DNA from: Microglena sp. YARC
Taxonomy: Eukaryota; Chlorophyta; Chlorophyceae; Chlamydomonadales; Chlamydomonadaceae
Length of the DNA: 64,000 bases
Direction of reading: 5' to 3'
NCBI GenBank assembly: GCA_022414725.1
Contig: CM039462.1
Span: forward strand, 53,126,601-53,190,600
Below the pieces are notes generated by a model. The model searched no databases, was not told the origin of the DNA, and saw nothing but the letters and a program-made list of their open reading frames with translations. How positions within the stretch are numbered: position 1 is the stretch's first letter; each line of letters begins with the position of its first letter. A program made the position numbers and the translations under genes. Positions 56,501-64,000 of this stretch are shown piece after piece.

Positions 56501-59342
56501 CCCATCCACCCCCTTGCAGGCTATGTGGCCAAAGGCTTAGGCGCAGTGGGGCATTGTGGGTGACCTGGATATGTGGACCATTCTCGCTTTGTACCACCCG
56601 CATCCCCACATCCCTTCCCCACAGCACCAACCTTACCCTACCGCGTACCCACCTGCCTTCCATCCACTCCCCTTGCAGGCTATGTGCGCCAAGCTACTGG
56701 GCTGGCAGTGGGGCATGTGGGTGCCTGGGTATGTGGACAATCATTCTCGCTTGTATACACCCCATCCCCACACCCTTCCCCACAGCACCAACCTAACCTA
56801 CCTGACTACCCACCTGCCTTCCCATCCATCCCCCTTGCAGGGCTATGTGCGCCAAAGGCTCATGGCTGGCAAGTGGGGCATGTGGGTGCCTGGGATATGT
56901 GGACTCATTCTCGCTTTTACACACCTGCATGCGTGAGGGACGCCCAGAGAAGCTGGTTTTAACCCACCCACGAGGACTCCCCCTCAGTGGGTGGGTGGCT
57001 AGTGGTTGGAAGATTCAAAAATTCAAAAACTTGAATTTGAATTTGGGCGATTGTTAATATGTGGCTGTTCCAGATCTATGGGGTCTCATCTGCCATTGTA
57101 CACCCTGGCAGCGTTTTTGAACCCCAGCGGACTCCCCTCTAGGTAGGTGTGGGTCGGCTTGTGTGGCAGATTATTTTTTTTTTTTTTTAATCGATTTTTT
57201 TTACTTTGAATTTTGGCTGCTGTAGCATGTGGCTGTCCAGTTCTGTGGGGCTTCAAAACTGCCATGTACACCCTGGCAGCGGTTTCGAAAACCAAACACA
57301 GAGGACTCCCCTCAGTAGTGTAGGCTTGGTGTGGATGAACCAAAAAAATCGTTTTTGAATTTGAATTTGAATTTAAATTTGTCTGACACTTGAATCTTAG
57401 TCATGGGGCTTGTGGCTGACCAGATTCTGTGGGGTCTTGCTGCCATGTACAGCCCTGGCAGCGGTTTTGTCAGAACCCCACAGAGGACTCCCGGAGGGTG
57501 AGTTGCGGCTTGGTGCGGAAAGACTTCAAAAAAGTCAATTTTTTAATTGGACTTCAAATTTGTCTGACATTTGAATTTTAGCTGTGAGGCTTGTGGCTGC
57601 CCAGATTCTGTGGGTCTTGCCATTTGTACACCTTGGCAGCGGTTTCAAAACCATTCAAGGACGTTACCTTAAGGTGGGTGGTCGGGCTAGGTTGGAGGGA
57701 TTCAAAAAATTCAAAAAAAATGAAATTCAAATTTGTCTGACATTAGAATTTGGGCTGTGGGCATGTGGCTGTCCGGATTCTATGGACGTTCTCCGTTCCT
57801 GGCCAATGTACACCCTGGCAGCGGTTTCAAAACCAACACATAGGAATGACCATCAAGGAGGTGGTTGAGCTACGCGTGGAAGATTCAAAAAAATGATAAT
57901 TTGAATTTCAAACTTTGTCTGACATTTGAATTTGGGCTGTGGGGCATGTGGCTGTCCGAATTCTGTGGGGTCTCATTCTGGCCATGTACACCCTGGCAGC
58001 GGTTTCGGAACCAATACAGAGGACTCATCCTCAAGAAGGTGGTTAGCCTAGGTCGGTGTGGATGATTCAAAAATGAAAACAATTTAAAACATGAACACAA
58101 ACGTCGACCCATCCCCATCTCGACTCTTCTGGGGCAAGCATACAAGAAGACTGGTGGAAAGCCAAAGGCAAAGAAAAGAAAAAACTGTTAACACAAACCA
58201 CAAACCCTAACCACCAAAACACAAACTAAGCCCATCCCCATCTCCAACATTTCCAGGCCAAGCGTATAAGAATCTGGGGGAAGCCAAAGGCAAAGGAAAA
58301 GGGTGGTGAGGCGATCATGAAGGCATTGAGCACGGCAGTACAGTCACGAGGGCATTCAAGCTGCTGCTTGCTCTCACGTATTTCTTCGTGTACATCGTTC
58401 GACAAGGTGCCACGTTCATGGCTGGTTTCTACCTGATGCAGTGTGTGGGTTGGGAAAAGAGAGAGCTGGGTGGTGGGATCTGGAGTCAGGGTGAGGTCTG
58501 GGGTCGCTATGGTGTTTGAAGGGGAGGGGATGGGGGGGGGGATTGGCTGCTTGCTCTAACGCATTTCTTGTGAACATCGTTTGGACATACAAGGTGCCAC
58601 GTCATGGCTGGTTTTCTATCTGATGCAGGTGTGGGTTTGGAAAGAGAGAGCTGGGATTCATAGGATACTTCAAATAACCACGGTGGATCTGGAGTCAGGG
58701 TGGGTCTGGGGGGTAGCTATGGGGTTACAAGCGGGAGGGGGGGGGGGGGGGGCATACAGTGGCTTGCTCTAACGTATGCTTTGTTAAACATCGTACAACA
58801 TGGTGCCACGTACATGGCATGTGTTCTAAACCTGGTGCAGGTTTGGGAATGGAAAGAGAGAGTGGGGGGGGGTGCTAGGGGTTGACGGTGTGGTGACGGG
58901 GGGAAGGGTCGGTGGATCCGGAGGAACACACAGCTGCTAGCTCTAATGTTTTTCTTTGTGTACATCGTTCGACAAGGTGCCACGTCATGGCTGTGTGTCT
59001 TCTGCCTGGTGCAGGTGTGGGTTTGGAAGAGAGAGTTGGGTGGGGTGGATCTGGAGTGTGTGGGGTGGGGGGGGGGGCCTGGGGGGCTATGGGGTTAGGA
59101 GGGCAGGGGTGATGAAGCATGCCTATTACCTACTTCTTTGTTTACATCGTTCGTCAAGGTTAAGCAGCAGGGGGTGGCGTGGGTGGGGAGGCTATGGGGT
59201 TAGGAGGGCAGGGGTTGATGAAGCATGCCTATTACCTACTTCTTTGTTAACATCATTCGTCAAGTGCAGCAGGTCGGTTGGTGTTCTGCCTGATGCAGGT
59301 GGGTTTGAAAGGGAGAACGTTGGTTGGGTGGGTGGATCTGGA

Positions 59343-59391
<49 letters not shown>

Positions 59392-61545
59392 GGGCGGCTA
59401 TGGGGTTAGGAGGGCAGGGGTTGATGAAGCATGCCTATTACCATACTTCTTTGTTAACATCATCGTCAAGGTGCAGCAGGGTGGTTGGTGTTCTGCTGAT
59501 GCAGCGTGTGGCGGTTTGAAAGGGGAGAGTTGGTTGGGGTTGGATTCAGAGTGTGTGTGTGTGTGTGGGGGGAGGGGGCCGGTAGGAAGGGCGGGTGGAG
59601 TTGGTGATGAAAACATGCTTCTTACCTACTGCTTGTGTCTACATCGTTCAACAGGCGCTGCAGCAGCGTGGTTGGTTTTCTGCCTGATGCAGGTGGGTTT
59701 GGAAAAGGAGAGAATGGTCGGTTGGGGTCGGTGCTAGGGGGGCTAGGCGGGTGGTGGGGGGAGGGTCTCGGTGGAGGAAGGAACACACAGCCTGCTTGTC
59801 TCTCCCCGTGTTCTTTGTTACAATTGTTGGAGAAAGGTGCAACATTGTGGTTGGTGGTCTACCAGAGGCAGTTGCGGGTTTGGAAATATAGTTTTGAGGG
59901 GGTTGTATCGGGGGGGGGAGGGGCTGTGTGTGTGTGGGGGGGGGGGGTGGGGGGGTATGGGGTTAGGAGGGCAGGGTGATGAAGCATGCCTATTACCTAC
60001 TTCTTTGTTTACATCGTTCGTCAAGGCGTGCCTAGCAGGGTGGTTGGTGTCTTCTACAGATGCAGGATGCGCGGTTTTGGAAATATAGTTGAGGGGGGTG
60101 GATCTTGGGTGGGGGGCTGTGGGTGGGGATGGGTGGGTGGGGGGGGGGGGGGATGCAACTGCTGGCTCTACCTACTTCTGTGTTTACATTGATAGACAAC
60201 CAAACCCAAAACCAATCTCTACCCCAAACAAACCAAACAACCAACTCCTACCCCCCAACCAACCCAAACCGTAGCCCCTACTCCCCCACAAACCCACCTC
60301 CACACCCCAATCTACCACCGCCCACTCCCACTCACCACACTCCCCACACTCCACCCAACCAACTCCTCAGCCACTTTACCCCACTCATCCACTTTCCCAC
60401 CCCACACCCACCACCCCCACTCCACTCCACTCAACCCACCACCCACTCCACCCCACCCACCATCCACCCCATCGTCAACACCACTCAACACCTCACCACT
60501 CAACCCCACCCCCAACCCACGCCCCACTTCCACCCACCACTTCACCCCCACCCCACTCCAACCCCACCCCAATCCACCCCACCCCACTCCACCCACCACT
60601 TCAAAACCCACCCCATCCACTCCACCCACCACCCACTCCACTCCACTCCACCCACCACCCCACTCCACCCCCCACCCCACCACCCAACCCCACCCCACCC
60701 TGCTCCCCACCCTCACCACTCAAACCCCCGCCCCACTCCACCCACACTCAAACCCACCACCCCCCACACTCAAACCCACCAACTCCCACTCCACCCACCA
60801 CCCCACTCAACCCCAACCCAACCCAGCCCAACCCACCCCACTCCACCCACCACCCCACCTCCACCACCACCACCACTTCCTCAGGCAAAGGGTGTTGCTG
60901 ACTCAGCCCTAAGCAGCCGCAACAGGTTGTCCGGCCTGGAACTGGGGGGGCTTCGTCGCGTACACTAGCAGGCTACTTGAGTGACGTCAGCATTCGTAGA
61001 GCCAAGTCGGATAATGTTGGCCATGTTGGGAGGAGGGTTCAGATTGTTATGGTGAGTGCCCATGTATAGCCGCACCTTTCCCACCCCCCACACGCACCCC
61101 ACCGCCAACCACTATCACCACCTATTCCCTCCCCCCCCCCCCCCCCCCCATACACACACAAACACACACAGACCCACCCACACCACCACCATTACCACAC
61201 ACACTACAGTGCCGCCCTCTTTGCACCTTCCCCCATGCACACCACCACCAACACCTCACACACATCACACACACATACACACACACACACGCTCACACAC
61301 ACACACAGTTACCATCACCACATCACCCCACAACTAGACTCCAGGACACACAAAGACACACACACACCTCATCACCATCGCCATCACCCCACCACACACA
61401 CCACACACACACACCGCCACCACAAACCACCACGCACACCACCGCACACTTGCCACACACACACCACACACTCACACGCTCACACACACACACACATACA
61501 CACACATGCACACACACACACACATACACATACACACATGCACCA

Positions 61546-61577
<32 letters not shown>

Positions 61578-63990
61578 TAAAGACACACAAAGACACACAC
61601 AGCCATCACCACCATCACCCCACACACACACCACAAACACACACACCACACACACACACCACACAAACACACCACCGCACACTTACCACACACACACCAC
61701 ACAACACACACACACCACACCACACCATCACCGCCACACTTACCACACCAACACCACACCACACTCACACTCACACGCTCACACCGCCACTCACCACACA
61801 CCTCATTGCGCAGGCCTACATCTTCAGCACTAGTCATTTATTTCTCCCGGCCTGCGAGTGATTCGCCCCAGAGGGCAAAAGCTTTGCAGGAGACGTGTTT
61901 ATAGCCGGTTGATGAAGTTGATGGGGAGTGGGTGGGGTGGAGAAGGGGGGGGGGGGGGAGTAGAGGATTGGGGCAGATAGGTGCTGAGAGTGATCGCCCA
62001 GAGGCCAAAAGCTTTGCGGTGGGTCGTGGGATGGGGTGATGAATGTGAACCCGCGGCTGGTGGGGTCGGAAGACAGGGGGGGCGGGAAGCGTGCAGGATG
62101 AATTATAGGGGTATGTGTGTGTGTAGGGTGGTAGGGGGGGTTAGGGAAGGGTTATGTTGCATGATGGCAGGGGGGGAAAGTTGGTGCACGATGATGTCAA
62201 GGTGTGTGTGTGTGGTGGTGGTGAGATTGGGGGGGGGGGCGGGGGAGATCAGGCAACCCGGAATGAATGTGACGGGGGTGGAAGTGGCTGATAATGATGT
62301 ATATTGGAGAGGGGGCCTGGTGTGTTTGGTGGTAGGGTTGTGCTTGTGTGTGTGTGTGGAGAGCAGAGGTGGGTCTCTCCATGCTACACCATATTATTCA
62401 ACCTCTTTTCTACCCCACACACCACACACTCACACACACACACACTCACACGCACGCATACTTTTTCACAACCTCACCCCCCACCCTCCCACCCCACTCC
62501 ATACCACAGTGGCTCTGTATTGCTGCCATAGGCTTCATTATACGGACCTCACATGTCTGCTCACCACCACCACCACATATGTCACACAAACCTCACCCAC
62601 CACACCACACACACACACGTCACACGAACCTCACCCCCACCCTCCCACCCCCTTCCATACACATGGCTCCTGTATGCTTGCACTTAGCTTCAGCAGTTCC
62701 ACAGACCACACATCCTGCTCACCATCACCACCACCACACACACACACGTTCACCCCCTCTCACCCACCCACCACACACACACGTCACACCCTTCACCCCG
62801 CCCTTCCCCACCCCCTTCCATAACACAGTGGCCTCAATGTATTGCTGCGACTAGGCTCAGCATCCACAAACCACACATGCCATGCCGCATCACCACCCAC
62901 CCACCACCACCAGACACACACCGTCACACCCTCACCCCCACCACACACCACGTCACCACCCTCACACCCTCTCACCCCCCCACCACACACACACATCACC
63001 CCCGCCCTCACACCCCCTCCCATTACACAGTGGCTAGTATCTGCCGGCACTAAGGCTTTCAGCATCTATGGACCTCACATGTATGATCGGCCTGTGCGGT
63101 GCTTGACGCTCGTCGACAAAGGCAAGCGGGTGGGGGCGTCCAAGGCGCTCTGTTGGGACTGGTTAGCCTATACAGGCGCTGCCAATTGCTGGTTAAGGTA
63201 CACACTGCTCACACACAAACACTCACACACACAAACTCACACACACACAAACACTCACACACTCAAACTCACACACACACAAACACTCACACACTCAAAA
63301 CTCACACACACACAACACCCACACACACAAAACGCACACACAGCGCTGCAAATGCAGGTAAGTGTACACCACTCTCCACACACCAATACACTCACACACT
63401 CAAAAAAACTTTTTCCAACCCCCAACCAACCAAAAACAACCCCAAAAACACACACAGGCGCTGCAAATGCAGGTAAGTGTACACCCACTCTCACACACAA
63501 ACATCACGCACTCAAACTCACACCCCCACAAAAACACAAACACACAACAGCGCTCTGCAAAATAGCAGTAGGTGTGCACCACACTCACACACAAACACGT
63601 CTATCTACACTCAAACTCACACAACACACACACAAACTCACACAGAGCTGCAAATGCCAGGTAGGAGTGGGAGAAAATAGCACTACAGAACTAGTGTACG
63701 ACATTGCATTGCATTATTTAGTAGATGTATGTAGCTGTGCGGTATGAGCCAGTGAGCAAGACAGCCCGTGCGCGTCCCAAGGCGTATTGCGCGCCTTGTA
63801 AGCCTATATAAGGCGCTGCCAATGCAGGTAGGCGGTACACACACACCACGCTCAAAATCACACACACAAACACCACTCACCCACTCAAACTCTCACACCA
63901 CACTCTCACAGATCACCACCACACACCTCACACACACACACACTCAACACCACACACACTGTACACTCTCGAACACACACACTCACGACA
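47424..63990 (+). CDS. Organophosphate:phosphate antiporter, SLC37A4-like (3' partial)
   Basis: A major-facilitator transporter of the OPA family, which exchanges sugar or glycerol phosphates for phosphate; SLC37A4 moves glucose-6-phosphate into the ER. The exons give, in order, a soluble N-terminus; MVLG then [13 protein letters not shown] (helix 1); [12 protein letters not shown] then [17 protein letters not shown] (helix 2 and loop); [20 protein letters not shown] then [20 protein letters not shown] (the OPA signature); GYVA...[13 protein letters not shown]; a linker; [20 protein letters not shown]...GYLSD; SIYGPHM; and GASKAL...GAANC. Phases agree at B/C, C/D and D/E. ELGGL and GYLSD favour SLC37A4-like over GlpT. 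Several exons need single-base corrections. The C-terminal exon lies beyond the window. Most exon junctions are tandemly amplified (separate entries). Confidence 0.75.
47491..48440 (+). repeat. Donor-side array of exon A, about 161 bp x 5
   Basis: The exon A end (GGGGCAGTCAAACCTGAGGA then GACAAGCCCAACAAG) recurs ending at 47,651, 47,812, 47,973 and 48,134, with a decayed copy near 48,410. In these copies the donor reads ATAAGT instead of GTCAGT, so the +1 G is lost. Intervening DNA contains CCACCACAACCACTAAAAAC and GTGGTCAGGAGTGGAGTGGA. Confidence 0.8.
48441..50322. repeat. Intron A-B: mixed simple repeats
   Basis: ACCGAAAGAATGAAAC repeats lie at 48,750-48,895, within a longer duplication of CATGTTGATTGCCCACAT...CTTGCCGTACTT (48,808 and 48,892). 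Next come (CTGC)n at 48,999-49,027, AAACAAAC-rich DNA at 49,040-49,240, about eight CTCCACTTGCCACCTCTGTA units at 49,460-49,970, and a C/T-rich tract with poly-C at 50,060-50,320. No exon seen. Confidence 0.6.
50323..50603 (+). CDS. Antiporter exon B
   Basis: After a C/T-rich tract and AAAG comes [18 protein letters not shown], then a Lys/Gly/Asp-rich linker, then [20 protein letters not shown] and GMVLG before the donor GTAAGT. The end is the first half of transmembrane helix 1, split by the intron at the Gly codon (GG/G). The 5' limit is approximate. Confidence 0.6.
50604..51059 (+). repeat. Donor-side array of exon B, 225 bp x 2
   Basis: The last 75 bp of exon B plus its GTAAGT donor recur ending at 50,829 and 51,053. 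Spacers are GTGGGTGG-rich. Both copies keep the frame ([20 protein letters not shown]) and an intact donor. Confidence 0.8.
51060..51600. repeat. GT-rich repeats in intron B-C
   Basis: Repeats of GGGTCATGGGGTAAGT spaced by GTGTGTG tracts. Each GGGGTAAGTGTGG still resembles the exon B donor, so these may be highly decayed donor copies. Confidence 0.6.
51600..51805 (+). mobile_element. tRNA-derived SINE, copy 2
   Basis: The head has an A-box-like TGGCTGAATGGTAGCGC and a B-box-like GGATTCGAATTCC. The body matches the SINE at 11,995-12,205 from GGTCGCTGTCAAGCGCCATG to CGCCCCACCAGGCGTT, but the two heads differ. Confidence 0.65.
51953..52090 (+). CDS. Antiporter exon C (helix 1 end to loop)
   Basis: The acceptor GTACTTCAG and the donor GTAAGG bound 46 codons: [20 protein letters not shown] then [20 protein letters not shown] and AYGISK. 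The YxxR and final SK match helix 1 and the conserved SK of OPA transporters. The phase joins B (GG/G) and D (AA/G). This is the only copy with the complete 5' part. Confidence 0.75.
52091..54024 (+). repeat. Donor-side array of exon C, 11 copies
   Basis: The last 100-108 bp of exon C with its donor recurs ending near 52,318, 52,497, 52,669, 52,835, 53,001, 53,165, 53,333, 53,506, 53,682, 53,855 and 54,023. Copies 2-5 differ from each other; copies 6-12 are almost identical ([15 protein letters not shown]), implying recent expansion. One copy has lost the donor (AAATAAGC, 52,669). From copy 6 on, spacers are poly-G runs, most of about 17-32 bases. The frame stays open in most copies. Confidence 0.85.
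54138..54836 (+). repeat. Acceptor-side array of exon D, 5 copies
   Basis: Exon D starts preceded by a C/T-rich acceptor (CTGCCCAG or similar) lie at 54,138, 54,281, 54,418, 54,555 and 54,697, spaced 137-143 bp. Each keeps about 65-90 bp of the exon (GGTGTGCTTGGAGC, CAGCGACCAAGATGCTGG) and then diverges into a shared spacer with CTCTGACACAAAGTCTAAAC. The complete exon follows at 54,837. Confidence 0.85.
54837..55117 (+). CDS. Antiporter exon D (OPA signature)
   Basis: Read without any break: [80 protein letters not shown] and [14 protein letters not shown]. It covers transmembrane helices 2 to 5. The conserved Gly-rich GGIQGVGAP and the WF..KERG..WGLWN.G.N.GG run is diagnostic of sugar-phosphate antiporters. 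Acceptor CTAAACAG, donor GTAGGT, phase 2 to phase 1. Confidence 0.9.
55118..56162 (+). repeat. Donor-side array of exon D, 5 copies
   Basis: The exon D end (GGCTTCTTCACTCCATTGCT then GGTTG plus GTAGG) recurs ending at 55,213, 55,394, 55,498, 55,593 and about 55,838. The last copy is longer and includes a broken version of the ALWF...FATKE part from 55,654. Spacers are G-rich. The remainder to 56,162 is G-rich, then C-rich intron. Confidence 0.85.
56163..56840 (+). repeat. Acceptor-side array of exon E, 4 copies
   Basis: CCCTTGCAG plus GCTATGTGGCC-type exon starts lie at 56,163, 56,318, 56,520 and 56,679, with the complete copy at 56,841. Each holds about 75-85 bp encoding GYVAK...WG.WVPG...L, then CATCCCCACACCCCATC-type spacers. 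Confidence 0.8.
56841..56990 (+). CDS. Antiporter exon E
   Basis: The exon starts GGCTATGTG after CTTGCAG, continues [15 protein letters not shown] and, after frame corrections, a short polar loop ending near GAGGACTCCCCCTCAG. W..WGMWVPG..G matches the start of helix 6 in OPA transporters. This is the only copy with both halves. It carries at least two indels. Confidence 0.55.
57045..58060 (+). repeat. Donor-side array of exon E, 6 copies
   Basis: About 180-bp units near 57,060, 57,229, 57,410, 57,593, 57,768 and 57,948 share GGCTGTCC..ATTCTGTGGG, CCATGTACACCCTGGCAGCG, GTTTC..AACC and AGAGGACTC. They correspond to the second half of exon E ([10 protein letters not shown] and an acidic EDSP loop) and its donor. 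Spacers carry TTGAATTTGAATTT, repeated in every unit. Confidence 0.8.
58256..58440 (+). CDS. Antiporter exon G (linker and helix 7)
   Basis: After TTTCCAGG the exon reads [14 protein letters not shown], then [10 protein letters not shown], then [20 protein letters not shown] and MAGFYLMQ, with one or two frame corrections. It matches the central cytosolic loop and helix 7 of OPA carriers (FVYxxRxG). A partial upstream acceptor copy lies at 58,130-58,170. The donor at 58,440 is weak (CAGTGTGTG), whereas several downstream copies have CAG/GTGTGG. Confidence 0.6.
58441..60195 (+). repeat. Donor-side array of exon G, about 10 copies
   Basis: Units with TTCTTTGT(G/T)(T/A)ACATCGTTCG, AAGGTGCCACG and GATGCAGGT lie near 58,565, 58,785, 58,955, 59,135, 59,245, 59,450, 59,635, 59,815, 60,000 and 60,175. 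They encode variants of [20 protein letters not shown] then MQ. From 59,100 on they also share GGGGTTAGGAGGGCAGGGGT spacers and GT- or G-runs. Divergence is high and many frames are broken. Confidence 0.75.
60196..60884. repeat. C-rich intron G-H
   Basis: About 680 bp almost devoid of G, made of CCACCCCAC and CCACTCCAC variants, ending in the acceptor CACTTCCTCAG. The Pro/His/Thr frames are artefacts. Confidence 0.85.
60885..61051 (+). CDS. Antiporter exon H (helix 8/9 region)
   Basis: It reads AKGVADSA, then GLELGGL, then after frame corrections [19 protein letters not shown] and RVQIVM before the donor GTGAGT. The E-x-GG-x and GYLSD-x(8)-K pattern is that of SLC37A4-like carriers. This is the only exon for which I saw no extra copies. 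Three indels lie near G runs. Confidence 0.65.
61052..61813. repeat. CA-rich intron H-I
   Basis: Poly-C (about 18) at 61,131-61,149, then about 650 bp of (CA)n with CACCACCATC interruptions. Thr/His frames are artefacts. Confidence 0.9.
61814..61900 (+). CDS. Antiporter exon I (short)
   Basis: After CATTGCGCAG the exon reads [13 protein letters not shown]. After one correction it continues [11 protein letters not shown], consistent with the helix and loop preceding helix 10. A partial repeat of its end (AGTGATCGCCCAGAGGCCAA then AAGCTTTGC) is at 61,989-62,018. The donor is not clear. Confidence 0.4.
61901..63028 (+). repeat. Intron I-J with acceptor-side copies of exon J
   Basis: A G-rich then CA-rich intron. 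Exon J starts recur as CACAGTGGCTCTGTATTGC (62,508-62,557), CATGGCTCCTGTATGCTTGC (62,661-62,715) and ACAGTGGCCTCAATGTATTG (62,827-62,884). Each is followed by a decayed GG.TTCA..AT...GGACCTCACATG. Confidence 0.65.
63029..63198 (+). CDS. Antiporter exon J (helix 10-11 region)
   Basis: After ACACAGTGG the exon contains AFSIYGPHM, then with corrections IGL and LVDKG, then VGASKAL, then GAANC. SIYGPH/Q and the GAS..L.....Y.GAA spacing are conserved in UhpC/SLC37-type carriers. About four frame corrections are needed. Confidence 0.6.
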
Positions 63991-64000
63991 CACACACGGT
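63199..64000 (+). repeat. Donor-side copies of exon J in CA repeats
   Basis: The exon J end GGCGCTGCAAATGCAGG plus TAAGTG or similar recurs at 63,343-63,358, 63,460-63,475, 63,549-63,572, 63,645-63,662 and, longer, 63,768-63,828. Spacers are CACACAAACACTCACAC. The window ends inside this tract, so the last exon(s) of the transporter are missing. Confidence 0.7.

Noticed and set aside
60105..62860. Long Pro/His/Thr-rich frames on plus and Val/Cys frames on minus
   Set aside because: C-rich and CA-rich intron DNA; no conserved sequence except the short antiporter exons embedded in it.

Overview
This is eukaryotic nuclear DNA, very repeat-rich and gene-poor, with spliceosomal GT-AG introns, LINE, SINE, LTR and TIR elements, long G or C homopolymers and one 16-kb satellite. 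The host is probably a large-genome protist or alga. A green, prasinophyte-like alga is my best guess from overall texture only; no lineage-specific marker is visible. Many exons need single-base frame corrections and the satellite becomes noisier along its length, so residual long-read indel errors are likely throughout.

Layout. 1-1,400: inverted dispersed repeats and a minisatellite. 2,045-13,715: an unidentified plus-strand gene. Its five recognisable exons (2,542-2,817; 4,932-6,132; 8,181-10,337; 11,510-11,589; 13,414-13,501) join in compatible phase and encode a membrane segment, a long Ser-rich region and a helical end. Its introns hold microsatellites, MITE-like repeats and a SINE. 13,740-15,340: repeats and poly-G. 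15,340-19,492: a minus-strand Copia-like LTR retroelement relic (LTR promoter, gag, zinc knuckles, protease-like motif). 19,966-20,340: a LINE 3' end whose short tail leads directly into the decamer satellite at about 20,335-36,760. 37,331-43,583: a TIR transposon with a DDE-like transposase on plus and a second gene on minus. Seven copies of one palindrome sit in its predicted introns. 44,496-45,325: a Gypsy integrase scrap joined to the end of a LINE. 46,322-46,846: an unidentified Ala/Arg-rich ORF.

47,424 to the window end: an organophosphate:phosphate antiporter gene (GlpT/UhpT/SLC37 superfamily, most like the SLC37A4 glucose-6-phosphate transporter). It is open at its 3' end.

The most unusual feature is shared by the two host genes. 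Most exon-intron junctions are tandemly amplified. Copies upstream of a full exon carry the splice acceptor plus the start of the exon; copies downstream carry the end of the exon plus the donor. The antiporter introns consist largely of these junction copies separated by G-, C- or CA-rich DNA, with up to 12 copies at one junction. I know of no name for this architecture and consider it the best candidate for something undescribed here.
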